Assembly (NCBI GenBank): GCA_030655675.1
Contig: JAUSPM010000042.1
Location: 1-6,354 of the forward strand
Direction of reading: 5' to 3'
Origin: Methanosarcinaceae archaeon
GTDB taxonomy: Archaea > Halobacteriota > Methanosarcinia > Methanosarcinales > Methanosarcinaceae
Length of the DNA stretch: 6,354 nt
In this document: positions 4,178 to 6,354 of the stretch, in pieces
How the letters are laid out: the number at the start of each line of letters is the position of its first letter
Position numbering within the stretch: position 1 is the stretch's first letter
Program-made: the position numbers and the translations under genes
Notes under the pieces: model-generated
Databases searched by the model: none
The model's input: only the letters and a program-made list of their open reading frames with translations
Told to the model about the DNA's origin: nothing

Positions 4178-5880
4178 GGGGAGATGAAGTAAAGGATAAA
4201 GAGAATCAAAGTATTTTCAAGAATAGACGTGTTCAATTATTCATACTGGTACTTCTTGCATCACTGGTCGCAATCCATCCATGGTATGTTTCCGGTGAAG
4301 GTTTCACGACCAATCTCAATTATGGTCTTGATCTCGAAGGTGGTTCATGGCTCCAGATCAAACTTCAGGGTGCTGTCGCACAGGTTGATGCAGACCCAGG
4401 GATGATTGTTAAACAAATGGTTGAATCCACGATCGGTACATCAATAGTAATCACGGATGTCAATATTCCCATTGATGAAAGTAGCAATGAGCAAACCTAT
4501 GTCACGTTCACAACAGACGATTTCATCACACAATCACAAATAGACCTGCTCGGGCTTGGTCAGGCAACGATAACTCGCAAGGAAAACAAAACCGAAGTCA
4601 CATTGTATTCTTCTAAACAGTCGCTTATCATTGCATTCTTATCTAATTCACTGAACACAGAAGTAATGCCTATTGCTTACGTGGATGGTACAGAATATGA
4701 GATCAGAACGGCAGTATCTGAGAAGGAACTGCAAGACCTTATGGCAACTGTTGGCGGTTCGATCGTAAAGAATACGGACGGGACACTGAAATATCGTGAA
4801 GGTGTTACAACAGAGACAAGGGATATGACAAAGGATATCCTGAGTGAAAAGTTGAATTCACTTGGACTTAAAGATATACCGGTTCGTACAATTGGCGAGG
4901 ATTATATTCTAATTGATTTCGCAGGTATCGATCTTGCAACTGCAAAGGATATTGCTGAAAAACCGGGTAAATTTGAGATTCGCATACAGACAACGGGTAA
5001 TGACAGTGTGCATGTCCTCTATGGTGATGATATTGAAAGTGTTGGAGTTCCCGGATTCCATGACGGTCAGTGGAGCACACCATTCAGACTAACTGAATCA
5101 GGTGCTCTTGCACTCCAGAGGATCGCTATAGAAACAGGTGCATCCGACAATCCAGAAGCACACTGGCTAGATATGTATCTTGATGATAACATGGTTTACA
5201 GTGCCCCCTTGAGTCAAAGTGCAGCCGATAGGCTAAAACAGTACCCGATATACTCATGGGAATCTTCAACAGGTGGGGATGAGGAAAGCAAGATTCAGGC
5301 TGAACAATTGCAGATCCATCTTCGTGCTGGTGCATTGCCTGTCAATGTAGAACTGGTAGGTTCAGGACATGTTGATGCTGCACTTGGTAAGAAGTTTAAG
5401 ACCCAGTCGGTGCTGGCGGGATTTTTGTCACTGATTGCAGTAGCTTTTGTTGTGTTCCGCCGGTATCATAAAAAAGAAATATTGGTGCCTATGGTAGCAA
5501 CTTCTGTCAGTGAGGTTTTCATGATCCTTGGATTTGCAGGTGCAGTTGGTTGGCAACTTGACCTTGCAAGTATTGCAGGTATAATCGCAGTAATAGGTAC
5601 TGGTATTGACCACCTTGTGATAATCACGGATGAAGTTCTCTATGAAGGAAAGCTTCCATCAACAAAGATATATCTTGAAAGGATAACAAAGGCATTCGCC
5701 ATCATTTTTGCTGCTGCGGCAACAACCACGATAGCAATGTCACCTCTTGTTGTGATGGGATTCGGTGCTCTCAAAGGGTTCGCGATAACCACGATCGTTG
5801 GTGTACTGATAGGTGTACTGATCGCAAGACCTGTTTATGGTATCGTGATAAAGGAAGTATTGCAAAAATCAGAACAATAA
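4174..5880 (+). CDS. secD: Protein-export membrane protein SecD (archaeal)
   Basis: Partner of SecF in the membrane-bound SecDF complex that promotes late steps of Sec-dependent export. It has 568 residues. TM1 is at about 20-37, then the conserved NYGLDLEGGSWLQI (49-62). A large extracytoplasmic region (about 60-405) follows, with a conserved end, HLRAGALPVNVELVG (382-396). Five C-terminal helices follow at about 411-429, 436-455, 463-480, 507-525 and 533-556. TM4 contains IAVIGTGIDHLVIITDEV (471-488); Asp479 aligns with the bacterial SecD TM4 aspartate thought to matter for proton-driven movement. The order secF then secD is the usual archaeal one, opposite to bacteria. The start is fixed by GGAGG eight bases upstream and the ATGA overlap with secF. 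The rfc-like gene follows after 48 bp in the same direction, probably in the same transcript. Confidence 0.96.
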   Translation: MRGDEVKDKENQSIFKNRRVQLFILVLLASLVAIHPWYVSGEGFTTNLNYGLDLEGGSWLQIKLQGAVAQVDADPGMIVKQMVESTIGTSIVITDVNIPIDESSNEQTYVTFTTDDFITQSQIDLLGLGQATITRKENKTEVTLYSSKQSLIIAFLSNSLNTEVMPIAYVDGTEYEIRTAVSEKELQDLMATVGGSIVKNTDGTLKYREGVTTETRDMTKDILSEKLNSLGLKDIPVRTIGEDYILIDFAGIDLATAKDIAEKPGKFEIRIQTTGNDSVHVLYGDDIESVGVPGFHDGQWSTPFRLTESGALALQRIAIETGASDNPEAHWLDMYLDDNMVYSAPLSQSAADRLKQYPIYSWESSTGGDEESKIQAEQLQIHLRAGALPVNVELVGSGHVDAALGKKFKTQSVLAGFLSLIAVAFVVFRRYHKKEILVPMVATSVSEVFMILGFAGAVGWQLDLASIAGIIAVIGTGIDHLVIITDEVLYEGKLPSTKIYLERITKAFAIIFAAAATTTIAMSPLVVMGFGALKGFAITTIVGVLIGVLIARPVYGIVIKEVLQKSEQ

Positions 5881-5902
5881 TACCGTACAATAGGATACGG
5901 TA
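5881..5902 (+). repeat. Small inverted repeat directly after secD
   Basis: TACCGTA (5881-5887) pairs with TACGGTA (5896-5902) around an eight-base loop, starting at the base after the secD stop. No T-tract follows, so it is not a convincing terminator. It may modulate read-through or mRNA processing between secD and the rfc-like gene, or be chance. The spacer also repeats GTACAATA (5885-5892 and 5900-5907). Confidence 0.4.
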
Positions 5903-5916
5903 CAATACAAGATACA

Positions 5917-5923
5917 GGCGGTG
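5917..5923 (+). promoter_or_regulatory. Ribosome binding site for the rfc-like gene
   Basis: GGCGGTG matches the Shine-Dalgarno GGAGGTG with one mismatch and ends five bases before the GTG at 5929. It decides in favour of the GTG start, since there is no in-frame ATG between the upstream stop and the conserved region. A TTG one codon earlier (5926) is less well placed. Confidence 0.55.
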
Positions 5924-5928
5924 CATTG

Positions 5929-6354
5929 GTGAAGGCAAAAAAAGACGCATGGACTGTAAAATACCGTCCACAGACCCTTGATGATGTAATAGGGAATGAA
6001 CAGTCAGTCACTACCATCCGCCAACTTGTCCAGTCAAACAACCTTCCGCATCTTGTATTCCATGGACCTATAAATTCAGGAAAAGCGTCTGTTGCTTTTG
6101 CACTGGCGCATGAACTCTATGGTGAAGGGTACGAACGTAATTTCACGTATTTCAATGCCTCTGATTTTTTCGATCAGGGTAAACAGTATCTTGTGCGTGA
6201 TAAGCGTTTCATCCGTATCATAGGGACTGATGACCCGAAAAAGATTCACAAAAGCGTAATTTCCATTTTTAAGGAGATTATAAATGAGTATGCCGGCATG
6301 GGTTCTCTAGATGCGGATTTTAAGGTAATTTTCATTGACAATGCCGAATCCCTC
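5929..6354 (+). CDS. Replication factor C small-subunit-like AAA+ protein with degenerate Walker motifs, 3'-truncated by the window edge
   Basis: 142 codons are visible, open to the last base. RFC loads the PCNA sliding clamp onto primed DNA. The N-terminus (WTVKYRPQTLDDVIGNEQSV, 8-27) is the classic RFC box, followed by NLPHLVFHGP (38-47) and NASD (76-79). The ATP-site motifs are altered: Walker A reads GPINSGKAS (46-54) where RFC has GPPGTGKT, so the Mg-binding Ser/Thr after the lysine is Ala. Walker B reads VIFIDNAESL (133-142) where RFC has a DEAD-like D-E, so the catalytic Glu is Asn. The SDERG segment after NASD is also replaced (FFDQG). The subunit may bind nucleotide poorly and probably does not hydrolyse it, like eukaryotic RFC5 or bacterial delta-prime. 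It is probably the second small subunit of a three-subunit RFC, as known in Methanosarcina. GTG start with Shine-Dalgarno; likely co-transcribed with secFD. Confidence 0.85.
   Translation, partial: MKAKKDAWTVKYRPQTLDDVIGNEQSVTTIRQLVQSNNLPHLVFHGPINSGKASVAFALAHELYGEGYERNFTYFNASDFFDQGKQYLVRDKRFIRIIGTDDPKKIHKSVISIFKEIINEYAGMGSLDADFKVIFIDNAESL

Noticed and set aside
4868..6041. Minus-strand frames opposite secD and the rfc-like gene
   Set aside because: They overlap strongly conserved coding sequence on the plus strand and show no family features.

Overview
The window looks like euryarchaeal chromosome, most likely from a methanogen of the Methanosarcinales group or a close relative. The evidence is a coenzyme F420 biosynthesis gene (cofE), a secF-secD pair in that order with archaeal-type sequences, a replication factor C small-subunit homologue, and TATA-box-like promoters instead of bacterial -35/-10 elements. 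The genus cannot be fixed from the sequence alone.

Layout, left to right. (1) The 3' part of an Hsp20 chaperone gene (+), followed by a strong hairpin plus T-tract terminator. (2) A spacer holding a start-less hydrophobic open frame, then a very AT-rich orphan gene (-) for a two-helix membrane protein with a cytoplasmic domain of about 190 residues. Its base composition differs sharply from its neighbours and suggests acquired DNA. (3) cofE (+), the F420-0:L-glutamate ligase. (4) A 351-bp spacer between the convergent cofE and dCMP deaminase genes. It carries two mirror-image copies of a 16-bp GC-rich hairpin enclosing AT-rich DNA with a 15-bp tandem repeat, which reads as repeated T-tracts on the minus strand and as a 24-codon micro-ORF on the plus strand. 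(5) A dCMP deaminase gene (-), divergent from secF. (6) secF and secD (+), overlapping by ATGA, which encode the SecDF subunits of the protein export machinery. (7) After 48 bp, the start of an RFC small-subunit-like AAA+ gene (+) that runs off the window; its Walker A and Walker B motifs are both degenerate.

Most of the genes are housekeeping: cofactor synthesis, nucleotide metabolism, protein export, clamp loading and proteostasis. secF, secD and the rfc-like gene probably form one transcription unit. For the orphan gene and the dCMP deaminase gene, the TATA-like box sits about 27 nt before the start codon, which suggests leaderless transcripts. The points most worth a second look are the degenerate RFC subunit, the mirrored-hairpin/repeat spacer and the AT-rich orphan gene. 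I saw no CRISPR array, tRNA, rRNA or insertion sequence.
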